Assembly: GCA_043228905.1 (NCBI GenBank)
Contig: JBHGNT010000001.1
Coordinates: 13,082,001 to 13,146,000 of the forward strand
Source: Azolla caroliniana
Taxonomy: Eukaryota > Polypodiophyta
Length of the DNA: 64,000 nt
Direction of reading: 5' to 3'
Below are positions 1 to 18,170 of this stretch, piece by piece. The translations under genes and the position numbers were made by a program. Each line of letters begins with the position of its first letter. Position 1 is the stretch's first letter. The notes beneath the pieces are model-generated. The model was not told where the DNA came from, ran no database searches, and worked only from the letters and a program-made list of their open reading frames with translations.

Positions 1-1235
1 CCACCTACTTCAACATTCCTTCGATTAGGACAAGTACAAGTGTTGCTTTGCAAAGTTAAGAGAGCCTTTATGAATAGGTTGGTTTTGCAAGAAGATTACG
101 CAAAAGATATTATATAGGAGTGAAAGTGACGCGGTGTGATTTGGTCGAGATCTGGAACGAGAGGTGGTGGCATACACACAAGAGAGTTGTTTACGTTAAT
201 GTGATGCATATAACGTTCCAAAAAACAATGATAGGCTTTTGATTTCAAACTATCATTTGGCAATGCCCATGACTTGCCAATAGATCTTGACACATGGAGA
301 TGTAACATTTTCATTAGTCTCGCTTTCTCTTTGTGGTAGATATGTTTCATCATCACTTAATCTTTTGGCAAGATTTACATGGGTTAATCCAAATGGTGAG
401 ACATCTCACTGGTCGAGAAGCAAATATTCCCACAAACGGTGAAATTTGGTGCCCTATGAATTTAGGGTTTTCCAAAGTGAAGAACTGGAAAGTATGTAGT
501 TGGAAAGGAAGGTCTGCAATTTTTTACGAGTTAGATATGTTTGCTAGTTAGGAAAAGCAACCCATCTTTCCAATCAAAGCAGTTGGGACCAGTAGATATT
601 TCAATGTTTGGTTCTAAATCATAAATGATGCAACACAATTACTCTATATAACCTTGAACTTCCAAGTTTGTAAGAAGGTTGATTTGTGCTACCCACCAGT
701 GACCACCAATAACAAAACATGGGGGTGAATTTGTCCTAAACAATTATACCATTATGATTCCAATCTCACACATTCGCAATATGGCAGGCAAAGTGATTGT
801 GGATTTGCTTTGTTGGATAGAATAACTTGTCCTCTTGAGTTGCATCTCAAGTGGGGAGAAGACGGATATTTTTGAAATGCAAGTATGAGATGGATGGAGA
901 TGGTTTCAATATCCAATGATTCGAGAGTATGATCCGGTATGGCTAAAATCTAAAGAAGCTAGGTGTTGTCTATACGAAGACGGGTGACTTTCTTTCCCCT
1001 CGTCCACTAAGCAATGTAGCTATTATGAACACTAAACGCTGGAAGAAGGAACAGAATCGGTGTATCAAGTGTGTTCACGAGGACGGAATACATATGCCGA
1101 ATCTCTCGAACCACTAAAGGCCACAATAAACGGAAGCAATTTAGTTTGAAAAGAATTTGATAAGAGTCACATATGTATGCATATGGATGCGTTTACCCTA
1201 CTACTTAGTACTTACTACTACTAGGCGGTCAATGG
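1..1235. other. intergenic, no gene recognised
   Basis: Short open frames exist on both strands (for example 96-356 minus and 333-551 plus), but none has a recognisable domain or splice structure. They overlap each other antisense. I see no repeat boundaries here. It may be decayed transposon or gene debris. Confidence 0.5.
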
Positions 1236-1260
1236 GAGGCCCCTACTACTACTACTACTA

Positions 1261-1297
<37 letters not shown>

Positions 1298-1945
1298 TCT
1301 CTCTCTTCCACCACCATTATGTTATGTAGCGAAAACTACATTTATGACCTCCCTCCTCCTCCACAATGCAAATTCAATAATACATTTATGAGGTATCGAA
1401 TCGAACTCAACATACAAAAATACATACATACATACATACATACGGAGAAAGAGAGAAGCGTTACACACACACACACACACACACTCTGCCCTGTTCCACC
1501 CCCCCCCCCCCCCCCCCCCAAAAAAAAGCCCTTTTAGCGTTACGCTCTATCTATCTATCTGTCTCCTCTCTATCTCTAGCCAGTCCACACGTGCCTCTCT
1601 CCCTCCACACGCACGTGCGCCCACATACACACACACACATGCGGTCGCGCAAAGGCACTCGATTCTTTTCATTTTAATTCTTTCCTCCTCTTCTTCTGCG
1701 TCATATACATACATACATACATACATACAATGATACATATCTTCTTCTTTAGCTTTCCAAGGAGAGAGAACGTGCCCCCTCATCAACAAATGTCTCTCTC
1801 TGTTATTAGCAAATGTCTCTCTCTGTTATTAGCCTCCATCCATCCTCTTTTTAAGTACATTCTTTAATTCTGCTACTCTTCTTCTTCCTACATTCACCCC
1901 CTCCCCCCCCCCAGAAAAAACAATTTTTTGTTGTTGGAAGAATCC
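1236..1945. repeat. microsatellite cluster upstream of the kinase gene
   Basis: Runs in order are (CTA)n near 1241-1260, (CT)n, (CA)n near 1277-1296, (CATA)n near 1422-1442, (CA)n near 1465-1483, a C homopolymer at 1499-1519, (CTAT)n near 1547-1560, (CATA)n near 1706-1728 and CT-rich tracts to about 1810. The 126-residue plus-strand frame through this stretch is a by-product of the repeats. Confidence 0.9.
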
Positions 1946-1947
1946 AT

Positions 1948-1956
1948 TATATATAT
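1948..1956 (+). promoter_or_regulatory. possible TATA box of the kinase gene
   Basis: TATATATAT lies about 290 bp upstream of the proposed start codon at 2245, followed by a GA/CT-rich leader typical of plant 5' UTRs. No transcript evidence is available, so this is only a candidate. Confidence 0.3.
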
Positions 1957-2244
1957 GTAGGCGAGGTGAGGCTTCTCAACCCAAGTAAAAAAAAAAAACC
2001 AAAACATTTCCCATATGCATGCATGCATATTACACAACCTGGAGATAGATTAAGATAGATATGCAGAGACAAGCAGGCACGCACAGACAGCAAGTAATCT
2101 ATGTATGATTGATGAATGAATCTCTGTCTATGGAAGGGAGGGACTATTGCTACTACAATTACATGTGCTTCTGTGCTTGGAATTGAAGAGGGGAGAGAAG
2201 GAGAATAAAGAGAGAAAGAGAGCCACAAGGAGGATCAAAGAGAA

Positions 2245-2257
2245 ATGATGAGAGGAT

Positions 2258-2288
<31 letters not shown>

Positions 2289-4333
2289 TGTTCCTCCTCC
2301 TCCAGTACCATTAATCCCACGACAGGCTCCTTTCTTCACATTGCCTGCGTCCCTACCCCCTCAGCCTTCCATAACCCTTCCTGCTCTTCCCCCAACCACA
2401 ACCATAACCATCAATTCTGCTCCCCCCTCTAATAACATTAAGAATTCAACCACCAATGATCAATCCGCACCCACCAATTCTGCCACTGCCACTGCTTCTT
2501 CTTCTCATCTCACCCTAGTCGCCATCCTAGCCGTCTTTGTCACTGTCACTGCACTTGCTCTCCTTTGGTTCCTTGTCTACCTCATCAAGCGCCAAAAGCA
2601 ACAGATCCATCAGCTCGGCAAGCTTAGTATACCCACTCCTCCCCCTTCCCAATCGCTCGGATCCAAGAAGGACGTCATTCATCCATCAGCCCCGCCCTCC
2701 TCTAATCTAAGTGTTCATTGGAGCAAAGACTTACTACAAAGCCCTAAGAATCCTCTCAAGCGATGGTTGAAAGGTAGCAATCCTATTAAAACTGTAACTG
2801 TCAAAATACAATAATCCCTCATGACGCTTCTTTTAAAAAAAAAATAATTATAATTCCGTTGATTCTCATCATTCGTGATTTCAATTCATAGTTTGCAATA
2901 TAAAAAATCTAACAGCAATGCGGTTTTCATTTTGGTCACGCGGTGAAAATTTCCCCCCAAAACAATAACAATTGGGGATGACTAGTAGATTCTACCACAT
3001 TCCGAAGGTTCACCTATACCGAGATCCAGAAGTCTACTGATGATTTTAGCAGTGTGATCGGGAAGGGCGGGTTTGGGACGGTGTACAAGGCGAGGTTTGA
3101 GGATGGGTCAGTGGCAGCCATCAAGAGAATGAGCAGAGTCTCCCGGCAGCGAGAGAAAGAGTTCTGCCGGGAGATGGAGTTCTTGGGACGGCTCCACCAC
3201 CGACACCTTGTCACTCTCCGCGGCTTCTGTATCACCCGAACCGAAAGGTAAATTAATTGAGCTTGCGATCGTCTGTCTATAAGGCGGTCTTGCTCTCCGA
3301 TTGTGTTTTTGTTTTGTGTTTTCTCATTATCGCCATTGATTAATGACCAGCCACTTAAAGTTATTCCAATCCAATCAAAGGAAATCACCCCACATTCTTT
3401 GGATTTTTTTTTTGGATTGCCAGATTCTTGGTCTATGAATTCATGGAGAATGGTAGCTTGAATGAGCATTTGCAAGGTAAAAATATAATGATGCTTTTGT
3501 CTAAAATCGGAGGTAGAAAGAGAGAGAGGGAGAGCATATGCCATAGCTATCTATATATTATTATTAAGCTAGCTATCTCGGTATATACTACTACTGCCCT
3601 CTGTTCCATCGATTTTAATGATAAAATATACATAGACTTCATGACATTAAATTTGCCCTTGGGAAAAGATGTGCTCTTTGAAAGGGAGAATCCTAATTCA
3701 AATGAAAAGGAAAGGAAAGGAAAGGAAGAGGATAGGGAAAGGGAAAGAATGTTTTGTTATTTAATTAGTACGGTTTGCATTACACACATGTGTCTGTGTA
3801 CTAAATGCTTTCATATCTACACACCCACACCCACACATACATTACATACATTACATTAATGCATGCATACATACACACAGATAGACATACATCTGTGTGT
3901 ATTTATTTGTGTACCAAGGCACTCACTAATCATGTTTTTTGAAGGAAAAGGAAAGAAAAGAATATTTGGTTCTTTTGATTGTAACTACATATGCCCTGTT
4001 GCTTGTTTCTGTTGCTACAGGACATAGTAAGAGGCCTCTGGATTGGGGCACACGGATTCAAATTGCCATTGATGTTGCTGCAGCCTTGGTAAGTGTAGTA
4101 TGTGTGAAACAGACAGACAGAACAGAGAAAGGGAAGCAAAAAAGGTCTTTGAAGCACATACTGTCTGTGGCTATAAATATATATAATTGCCCCCATGAAA
4201 TCCTCCAAAATACTACGGATGATTCTGCCAAAAAGCCCACAAATATTCCTCCTCTGGTCTAAATTTCGTTATAGGTAGGTACTACTAATTTGCTAGATTC
4301 CCCTGCAGAATGTAGGGTTCGCGCTATAGGACA

Positions 4334-4382
<49 letters not shown>

Positions 4383-6220
4383 CGAGAGCTTGCGTTCCAC
4401 CCACTGTCAATCTAGTAACAAATCCCTGCGTGCATTTCTCTTAAGAAAACCACAATGCGGACTCTCAATTGCGACGCTCATTAGTAAATAAATCATCACA
4501 ATCGGTCGGTTTCCTCTGGATGTTTGAAATCTTCTTCATTCTCTCTTCAATTTCATGAGAATTGTTAGGAATTTGCGGGCGATTCTTTAAATCCTAGGGG
4601 ATAGTGGTATTTTGAGGGTTTCATTAAACGTAACCGATACTTTTTCGATTAAGGGTTCGCCCACATAATTAAAATCCTTAACTCCCTCCTAAATTTCAGA
4701 CTTCAAAATAATAAAGACTGAATTGATCAGCATATCTTTACTGATTTGATTTATTTTTTTCCCCCTTTTTTAACATTTATATGTTTGTACTAATCTTGTG
4801 GCAGGAGTATTTGCATTTCTTTTGTGAGCCCCCTCTGTGCCACAGAGACATCAAATCCAGCAACATATTACTCGATCAACATTTCTCAGCAAAGGTGAAA
4901 GAACAAAAAATAAATAAATAAAATCTCTGAAATTTGGGAGGGAAAAAAAGAGGGGTTGATAATCATTATAATAATAATGTCTTCATAAAATTCCCCATTC
5001 CACGGTACATGTGCCTTGAAATGATGGAAAAAGAAAAGTGTTTTTTTTTGGAATGTGTGATGCCTTTATACTGTTTTGAGAGCCCAAAAAACAGACAATG
5101 TATGCTAGTTTTCACGTGCATTCGGCATGAATGTCATACATATATTATTATATTTGTCCATAGAGTGAACATATGTCACTCGCTCCAAAACTTAAGTTTT
5201 TTGTGAAACCCCCCTTCCAAATTTAGATGGGATGTAACAAAGACATTTCCAGAGTGCCTTTTTCTTTAAAGTTGGCAGCTGCATCATGACCACCCACTTG
5301 AATTCGAATTTCTGGCTATTATATGCTAAATCACCTTTGTGTAAGGGGAGGATAGGACTTTTTTAAAGAGTGACATTTTTCATTATTATATACATGTGGT
5401 CCAAAAGTAGATGAATTATGTGTACATCCATGGTTAATGTGGGGGGAGAGAAATGTTTATTCATGCTGGCTGGCAAAAAAGCAGGTGGCTGATTTTGGTT
5501 TAGCACATGCGACTCCCATGATACCACCTTGCAACAATGATCATCAAATGAGCACAGATGTGAGAGGCACTCCAGGTAACATCTCATTAAAAGTTGCTGT
5601 TTTTCCCAAGGACTTCTGGTGGTAGCTAGGGTTATTCCAGTGTTAGGCCTACATTTTGATCCCAGCAAATCAATGGCACAGGATATTTGGACCCCGAGTA
5701 TGTGGTCACAAGACAATTAACGGTGAAAAGCGACATTTACAGCTATGGTGTGTTGTTGCTGGAGTTGGTGACAGGGCGGGCGGCAGTACAAGACCACCAT
5801 AATCTCGTGGCATGGGCACAACCCTACTTGGCATCTGTTGATGACAATAATGTAAATGGCACAGCCAAGTTAGCACTCATGGTTGACCCCACCCTCCAAT
5901 CACTGTTTGAGAGAACAGATGTGGTGGCATGCAAGCAACTACGGAACATGGCACGCCTAATCCACATGTGTACAGCGAAAGAGGCTAAAGCTCGGCCTTC
6001 TATACGCCAAGTCCTTGCCTTTCTTTATGACCGCTTTGATCTCAACTTTACTCACAATGATAAGCTCGAGAGTTTGGTTGCTAATATCGAAGAGAATTCA
6101 AATGTCACCCCGGATTTTACCACCCACCATCAAATGCCACCACATTCCCAACGTAGTACTTTCAGACCTGTTCCGCAGGCAAGGATGTCTTCTGTCAGGC
6201 CCTGTTATGCCCTAACTTAG
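2245..6220 (+). CDS. receptor-like Ser/Thr kinase (At1g49730/At3g19300-like)
   Basis: Seven exons join in phase: 2245-2773, 2989-3247, 3424-3476, 4021-4088, 4805-4894, 5485-5575, 5682-6220 (1629 nt, 542 residues). All introns are GT-AG. Residues 1-88 are Ala/Pro/Ser/Thr-rich with a poly-Ala run; about 89-113 form one membrane helix followed by a basic stop-transfer stretch. The kinase domain has the glycine loop GKGGFGTVY (201-209), catalytic Lys222, alpha-C Glu238, HRDIKSSN (316-323), DFG (336-338) and a DPEYV activation-segment end. All key residues are present, so it should be an active plasma-membrane kinase phosphorylating Ser/Thr. The kinase domain resembles the Arabidopsis At1g49730/At3g19300 group from memory; ligand and pathway are unknown. 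The usual Cys-rich ectodomain is absent, so a missing upstream exon is possible. The next gene is convergent, CDC48 on the minus strand. Confidence 0.9.
4330..4380. repeat. (CT)n microsatellite in kinase intron 4
   Basis: About 24 uninterrupted CT units in the intron between exons 4 and 5, a likely length-polymorphic site. Confidence 0.95.
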
Positions 6221-6974
6221 TTTTGAGAACTTATAAAGCAAGTATGCACCTTAATCTCAAGTGTGCACAACTTGTGATGTATGATGTGGATGGTTTTCAC
6301 TTGTACTATTTCCCTTAATGGACAAATCATACTGACATATTCCTCTATACCCTCAAGTCTTTTTTGGATGATTTTATCCAAGTTGTACAAAGGTCTACAG
6401 TTGTATACAGGATTCCTTCCCTATACTCTTCTCACCTCTTTTCCAAGTTGAGACAAGGATCTAATTACCATAAATCTCACCTAAATGTTTCAGGTACAGA
6501 AGTTGTCTGTACTAGATAACGGTACTAGGTATTTTGAGATCAAATCATTGACTGACTAAATACATTGTGTTGTCAAATCTGTCAATGATAATCTGTTATG
6601 ATAATCCCCATCAAATTGAGTTAACAAGGACTATTTCATCATTAAGATTTACACAACCCAACAATCACAATTCAAAATTGGTTGCTTATTCTTATTCTTT
6701 AGTAACAACAGTCACATTTCTTATTAGTAACAACAGTAATGTTCTATAGAGAACAGTAATCTAAGCATGCCTATGATTTAATCCAAAACAATAAAGACAG
6801 CAATACACAAAAAATCAAGAGTTTATTGCCCAGACTGCAATTTTTAGTTCCAAGAATGTAGTAGCAGACATGAAAATGTACTTTTTTTGTGAAACAAAAT
6901 ATGCAACGACAAACCTCCATACATATAGAATATCGCCTTTGGGAGTTCAAAATAAGATCTATAATAATATGGAC
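6221..6974. other. convergent intergenic region (3' UTRs)
   Basis: This AT-rich stretch separates the stop codons of the kinase gene (plus) and CDC48 (minus), so it should contain both 3' UTRs. No repeat boundary or further ORF with support is seen. Confidence 0.6.
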
Positions 6975-11964
<4,990 letters not shown>

Positions 11965-12091
11965 GGCAGCAGGAGGATTGGAGCGGATTGGGAGAGAAAA
12001 GCAGCAAGATCTGTTGCGTGCCGAGGAGGAGTCTGCTCTTCTGTGTTTTCTCTCTGAAGGAGGAGGAGGAGGCGGCGAGAGAGTTGTGTTA

Positions 12092-12170
12092 AAAAGTTAA
12101 AAACCAGAAAGCCGTGTTTGTGCCCAGTTCCTTCTTAGTGAGAACTTAGAAGAGAAGGAGAGAAAATATC

Positions 12171-12213
<43 letters not shown>

Positions 12214-12779
12214 GCTGGGGACTCGGGAGGAGGAGAGAGGTGTATGTATGTATGTATGTATGTATGTATGCGTTTATTGTTTATTTGTTGCCTTTGTCCG
12301 CGTGTTCACACCTGCCGCCTGCCTGCCGTCCTTCCTTTGTGGGATGGGGCCTGGGCATTGGGATGAATTGATGATGGCATTGGAGAAACCCGAGTGCGTT
12401 AACCGAAAGAATATGTATGAAGAAACCCGCAAGCAGACTGAAGATGAAAAAGTGGAAGGGCCCGTGGCAACAACTTGCCTACGGTGGTGTTGTTGTCGAC
12501 TCGCGCCCCCCTCATACATACGTACAACAAAACTCCATCGATCCAAACAATGTGCGCTAGGCTAGGTTAGGCCCAATAATGGATTTGATTCTCTCTCCTT
12601 CTAAGATGCTTTGGATTTCCATTGTCTGAACTTAAGCTAGGCCTTCATCCTTTTTGTACACCTTGAAAGAATAGAATCAATTTGCTCGACCTCGGCCCAT
12701 AGAGAAAAAGAAAATGCGGTCGAGTCAGGTTGGGAAAACAAATCCCTCAAATGCATGGTTGTCACTTCTTCTTACTCGG
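12092..12779. other. CDC48 upstream region with microsatellites
   Basis: This includes (CTTT)n at about 12173-12212 and (GTAT)n at about 12241-12270. It probably holds the CDC48 promoter and 5' UTR (minus strand). Short frames on both strands have no recognisable domain. Confidence 0.5.
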
Positions 12780-13049
12780 GTGTTGTGTCACTTTATCACT
12801 TCTCTCCTTGCCCAACCTACATATACCAAAACTCAACTCTTAGATATAAGCGACATTTCACCTGTTACTAAGGCGTGTCACTCTATCACCTCTTTCCTTG
12901 CCCTACCTACATATACCAAAACTCAACGCTTGGATATAAGTGACACTTCTCTATTACTAAGGTGTGTCACTCTATCACCTCTCCCCTTGTCCTACTTACA
13001 TATACCAAAACTAAACTCTTAGATATAAGCAACACTTCTTTGTTAATGA
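12780..13049. repeat. three-copy ~90-bp tandem repeat
   Basis: Three adjacent diverged units each contain TGTCACT(T/C)TATCAC and ACATATACCAAAACT, followed by AGATATAAG-type sequence and TTACTAAG. Starts are near 12780, 12871 and 12961. The 102-residue frame across them is a repeat artefact. Confidence 0.85.
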
Positions 13050-13181
13050 TGGAAACGTGAACATTGCTAAAAGGAAATCCCCCTCAAAAATAAATCAGTG
13101 GTTTTGTATCTCTTGGGCATTTAGTTTAATACCTACCCAGATGTTAATTTTCATGTGTAAGCAACACTTTTTCGTTGTGAC

Positions 13182-13665
13182 TAACAATCGGCAACCCGAA
13201 CCGCGAAACCGCGGTTTAACGGTTTCAACGGTTCGGTTCAGGTTTAGGTTTTTTTAAACGGTTTGGTTTGGTTTCGGTTTGGTTTCAACAGTAAAAAACC
13301 GTGGTTTAAACGGTTTAACGGTTTCTATTTTTAAAATTTTAAAATAAAATAAAATAAAATAAAATAAAATAAAAAATTCTAAAATTTGTTTTTTAACAAT
13401 CTTTTCATTTTTATACCTTATTCTCACATTTTAGGAACATCTTAAAAATTTTAGAAATTCTAAATAATGAAATATTATAAATTTTAAAAAATAAAAAATA
13501 AAAAATAAAAAATTTGACCTATGTTGAAAACCGAAACTGAACCACGAAACCGCGGTTTTTACGGTTTAATGGTTTAACGGTTTCGCGGTTTGGTTCAGGT
13601 TTCAAAAATTTTAAACGGTTCGGTTTGGACCCTCTCAAACTGAACCGAACCGTTGTTGATTGTTA
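13182..13665. mobile_element. non-autonomous hAT-type MITE
   Basis: The left terminus TAACAATCGGCAAC and the inverted right terminus TAACAATCAACAAC bound a 484-bp element. It is flanked by a perfect 8-bp direct duplication GTTGTGAC (13174-13181 and 13666-13673), the size typical of hAT transposition. The interior consists of CGGTTT-like repeats and AT-rich sequence with no transposase ORF. Confidence 0.85.
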
Positions 13666-13673
13666 GTTGTGAC

Positions 13674-15551
13674 GACGTTTTTAGGGATATTTAGCAAAAT
13701 ACTATTTTCTCGTTGAGCTTAAGAAGAAGCATATTCAAGGCCAACCATATACGTAAATCACTCAATAAACAAATAAGCCCCCTTCTTAGCGATCCAAGTG
13801 AAATTTGGATTATTTACATATGTCTCCTTCAAGTATGTGAGACGTGAACACATGAATTGGTATTTGGAAACACCCCTTTTAGTTGGAGTCTCTCTCCTCC
13901 CCTCTCTCATTCAATCTTCAAGAATCAAGAACCTTAGGTCCAAATCAACTCTATTTGTGGGTGAACCCCTCCATACGTGTACTGAAGAGGATGGGAGAAA
14001 GCAAGACATGAACATTTAATGTGGTGTATTTGTTCCACTTATACATTTGTTTTATTGAGTTCTAGAAGCTTCGAAATGTCTTTGATCACTTTTGGAATTT
14101 TACAATGAATATCAATGTGGCATTCAAGAACATTGTATTACAAAATAAAAATGTCGTTATAACATACAAAGTTGGCCAATATTAACATGTGTAGACATGA
14201 ACGCCGATCACCTCACTGCAAAAAAAATCAAATATCGAGGTATTGGTAATTGACTATAATTATGGGAATATTATTGAGCAACCATGATGTATAGGAAGGA
14301 GTGAACCATGGTTCTTCCAAATGTTGATGTATCTACTATCAACAAGGTTGATGGAAGTGGTAGATAAATTGTGTTTATGATAATTACCAAAAACTTTCAA
14401 GGTGACAAGTTTATGTGTAGTTTTTACATATGTTCCAAAACATTTATTGCAAGCTTATAAAATCACATATTTTTTGGAGTGTCTTTTGTTGTAGGGAGTT
14501 TAACTAAATTTGATTACAGGTGATAGAAAGAACATTCCTGTAGGTGTTCACCATTCTTTGTACTTTTATACTATGACTCTTTGTAGTTTTTATTGGTCTA
14601 CCACGGCTACAACCTTTATAAGGTTGTTAGTGTAATCATTTTGTCATGGATGTACAAGTTTCTACTAATGAAGAAGATGTTTTTTTGGGAAAAAAAAAAC
14701 TAAATTTGTAGACTCATGTGATAGAAACTTCTCTTATTTAACACTTATAAAATACATGGGCTCTAAAACAATAGTGAAATATTTAGCAAACATGTGCATG
14801 AATATTTTAACAATTCATTCTTGAGAGGTGCATGCATTAGTAGGTTGTAGGAAATGGTCAAATTTGTTATATGTATTGCTGGAAGATAATATAACAACCT
14901 TTTCTTAATATTTGTTTTTGTGGTTGTCCAACGTCAAAACTTTTTAGTGGGTGTTGAATGTGTATGAGGCAAAGCTATCACACAACTCTTCACCACGAAA
15001 GTAGTTTAACAAATTGTAATCATTAGTTGAATATATTTGCTTTTATTTGATTACGAAAAAACTTTACAAACATTTAAATTCCTAAGACTTAAATGCTAAC
15101 GCTACAAGAATTATCAACATGTCAAATTCTTCTATCTAAAGGATATGAAACTATAATGGGGTGTTAACGTTGACATCATCTTCTTAACATCTTATCGAGA
15201 AGTCACGAGCTTCATCAAACTTCTCTTGAATTTATCAATATAGGCAGTCCCATCCAAACCTATTTGATCCAATCATAGAATCTTCTTGACGAGGTTGGGT
15301 TGCCAATCTACCAATGGATTATAATTTTTCAATGCTTTCCATTGCTAATTTATGATAATAGAACAACCCTCACACTTCTTAAAGGGAATAATTGAACATG
15401 AATTGACTAGTCATTTGGTAAGATTGAACCAAATATTGGTGGTGGGAATTTGGTACATACGAAAAAAACCTTTTGCTTGGGACTATCCTGCTTTTGTTTG
15501 TCCATGACAATAAACACACTAGTATGGTGGTAATGTATTATTGTCATACCT
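13674..15551. other. AT-rich intergenic DNA, nothing recognised
   Basis: Only short open frames occur. There are no convincing domains, LTR ends or tandem repeats. It is probably old decayed repeat DNA. Confidence 0.5.
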
Positions 15552-15786
15552 TGTTGAGCGAGCAAGCTCAACCGGATCCGGATCAGATTGAAATCGGTAG
15601 GCCGTTAGAGGCCTACAGATCCAACCTAGTACGTAGGCATATTTTTGGGAGTTAGTGACAGTCGCTCGTATGAGCATTGAAGTACCTGTCAGTCCTTTAT
15701 GGACTTGTATAAAAGTGCTCTCTGAGCACATTATATGTACAGAGTTACAGAGTGTTATTTTTTAATAGAGTTTTATGTTCTGCTTT

Positions 15787-15820
<34 letters not shown>

Positions 15821-17066
15821 ATGTATGCTAAATATTCTCAAGCTTCCATTGAACTTGTTTTCTATTCTCTGTTGTTGCCCGGCTAAACCGGCTTTGTCAA
15901 GCTTCCGCACGTTAACTTTCATATGGTATCAGAGCACAAGGGTTGAGAACATATGCAACCAACGAACGACTAGTGAAGACAAACCCTAACACAAGGTGAA
16001 GAACAAAAGAGAACTTAAGATGGACAGAGGAATGACAAGTTCACTTCCGACAGAAAAGCTTGACTGGAGCAATTATGCATCCTGGTCACATAAAATACAC
16101 TAGTACTTGTTGGGGCATGGATATTGGAGCTATGTGGAAGGAACCAACGAGGTAGCACCGAAGTCGGCACACAAAGACTTCCCGGAATGGGAGCAAGGAG
16201 CGAGCCGAGTATTGTACTGCCTCACGTCCGATGTGCACGATCAGATGCTCGGCTACATCCACCAAAGGAGGCGTGGGAAAATCTACGGAAGATTTTCGCC
16301 GCAAGTACCACAACCCGGCAAAGAGATATGTCGGTTACGGACTACACCACTAAGATAAAGGAGATTTGTCACGCGCTCGGGTCCATCAATGTGACGGTGG
16401 ACGAAGACAAGATGGCCCATATCTGTCTCGGTGGTCTAACACAACGGTATGGGCCAATCCGGACGACAATTTGCACCCAGGAGAAACCACCGTCCTTCTT
16501 CGACTTACAATCAATGTTGATGGTCGAAGAAAACCACGCTAGTGGGTCGAGGACCGCTCAATCATACAGTCGGATGTTGTAGACGGAGGCAGATCGACCC
16601 TGTGGGCGTGGAGGACGAGGTGGGTCGCCACACAATGGAGGCGGTCGGCAGGAGCAGAACCGAAGGCACAGAGATAGTGTCGACAACAGTTCCGGACCCT
16701 CGACAAGCAGGGGGAGTTAAGACAGTGCTGGAAACTGGCAAAGCCCGCACTACACAGAAGGATCGGAAGGATTCGGAACTGGGAAGACCAGAAAGGGGCC
16801 AACCTTTGTGATGAAGCACAAGGCCAACTTGATGAAGAAGACCACTTCCGGACCGGAGGAAGTGTGGTACATTGATTCCGGAGCATCTAACCATATGACG
16901 AGCCATGAAGTGTGGTTCTCGTTTTTAGAGAAACCGGAACAACCGGGGATTGTTGAAACCAGACACAACACCCCTCACCCAATTCTGCATGTCGGAGAAG
17001 TTCCTTTAAGCCATGTCGGACAAAAGGGAAAGATGATGAACGTATGACACGTTGTCACAAAGTTTC
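15552..17066 (+). mobile_element. Copia I: 5' LTR plus truncated gag-protease
   Basis: An LTR at 15552-15921 begins TGTTGAGCGAGCAAGCTCAAC and contains TATAAAA near 15708 and a long CT run. It is followed by the primer-binding site TGGTATCAGAGC, complementary to initiator tRNA-Met. The gag frame starts at 16021 and carries a TAG at 16101, frameshifts near 16260 and 16320, and further stops. Protease motif DSGASNHM is visible near 16870. Homology stops near 17066, so RT and integrase are missing. It is a dead 5' fragment of the same Copia lineage as B, C, F, G and H. Confidence 0.85.
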
Positions 17067-17338
17067 GCATGCGTGTGTTACTTGGGCAGGACCACGGGGG
17101 TCTTGGACTTGGGAGTACTGAAGGGATAGAGAAGACAAGAGGTTTGCTTCACGACAATACTACTTCCAACCCCGTCCCGAGCAAGGGCTCGTTGCCCCTT
17201 TTGTGGGGTCGGTGGCTTTCGTTGATCACGACTCGTCGAGTTTTTGAGATCACCGCACAAGCCAAGTGATCAAATAGGTACAAGCAAAGATGAGCACGCA
17301 AGATGAACGCGCAAGGGGAAGATAACACAAACACGAAT
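17067..17338. other. unassigned sequence between Copia I and minisatellite
   Basis: No recognisable coding or repeat identity. It may be internal sequence of the LTR element whose LTR lies at 18564. Confidence 0.4.
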
Positions 17339-18170
17339 GCATGTACGTCTTTATGAGGAGGAGAGGTGCATGGGCATGCCCAAACGCTCCCTTGTCAAAA
17401 GACGTCGAACATACAAGGAAGACACAAAACACACGCATAAATGATCGTACGCCTTTATGAGGAGGAGAGGTGTATGGGCAAGCCCGAATGCTCCCTTATC
17501 ACAAGACGACCGAATGTACAAGGAAGACACAAACACACACACAAATGCTCGTACGTCTTTATGAGGAGGAGAGGTGCATTGGCACGTCCGAAACGCTCCC
17601 TCGTCACAAGACGGCCAAATGTACAAGGAATCTACACAAACACATGCACAAAATGCTCGTATGCCTTTATGAGGAGGAGAGGTGCATGGGCACGCCCGAA
17701 ACTCTCCCTCGTCACAAGACGACCGAAAGTACAAGGAAGACACAAACACATGCACAAATTCTCGTACACCTTTATGAGGAGGAGAGGTGCACGGGCACGC
17801 CCAAAACGCTCCCTCGTCACAAAACAACCGAATGTACAAGGAAGACACAAACACACACACAAATGCTCGTACGTCTTTATGAGGAGGAGAGGTGCATGGG
17901 CACGCCCGAAATGCTTCCTCATCACAAGACGGCCGAGTGTACAAGGAAGACACAAACACACGCAAAAAATGCTCGTACGCCTTTATGAGGAGGAGAGGTG
18001 CATGGGCACGCTTGAAACGCTCCCTTGTCACAAGCCGATCGAATGTACAAAGAAGACACAAACACACGCAAGAATGCTCGTACGCCTTTATGAGGAGGAG
18101 TGGTGCATTGGCATGCCCGAAACGCTCCCTCGTCACAAGACGACCGAACGTACAAGTGGACGAGAACAAA
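17339..18170. repeat. ~105-bp minisatellite, about 8 units
   Basis: The core CTTTATGAGGAGGAG recurs at 17349, 17453, 17557, 17665, 17770, 17875, 17981 and 18086 (spacings 104-108 bp). Because most units are near 105 bp (35 codons) and lack stops, long frames appear on both strands (271 residues plus, 296 minus). These are best explained by the repeat itself. Confidence 0.95.

Noticed and set aside
1157-1537. 126-residue ORF with Tyr, His-Thr and Pro runs
   Set aside because: It is a direct translation of microsatellites.
17339-18170. CRISPR-like array
   Set aside because: Units are contiguous ~105-bp repeats without unique spacers, in a eukaryotic genome.
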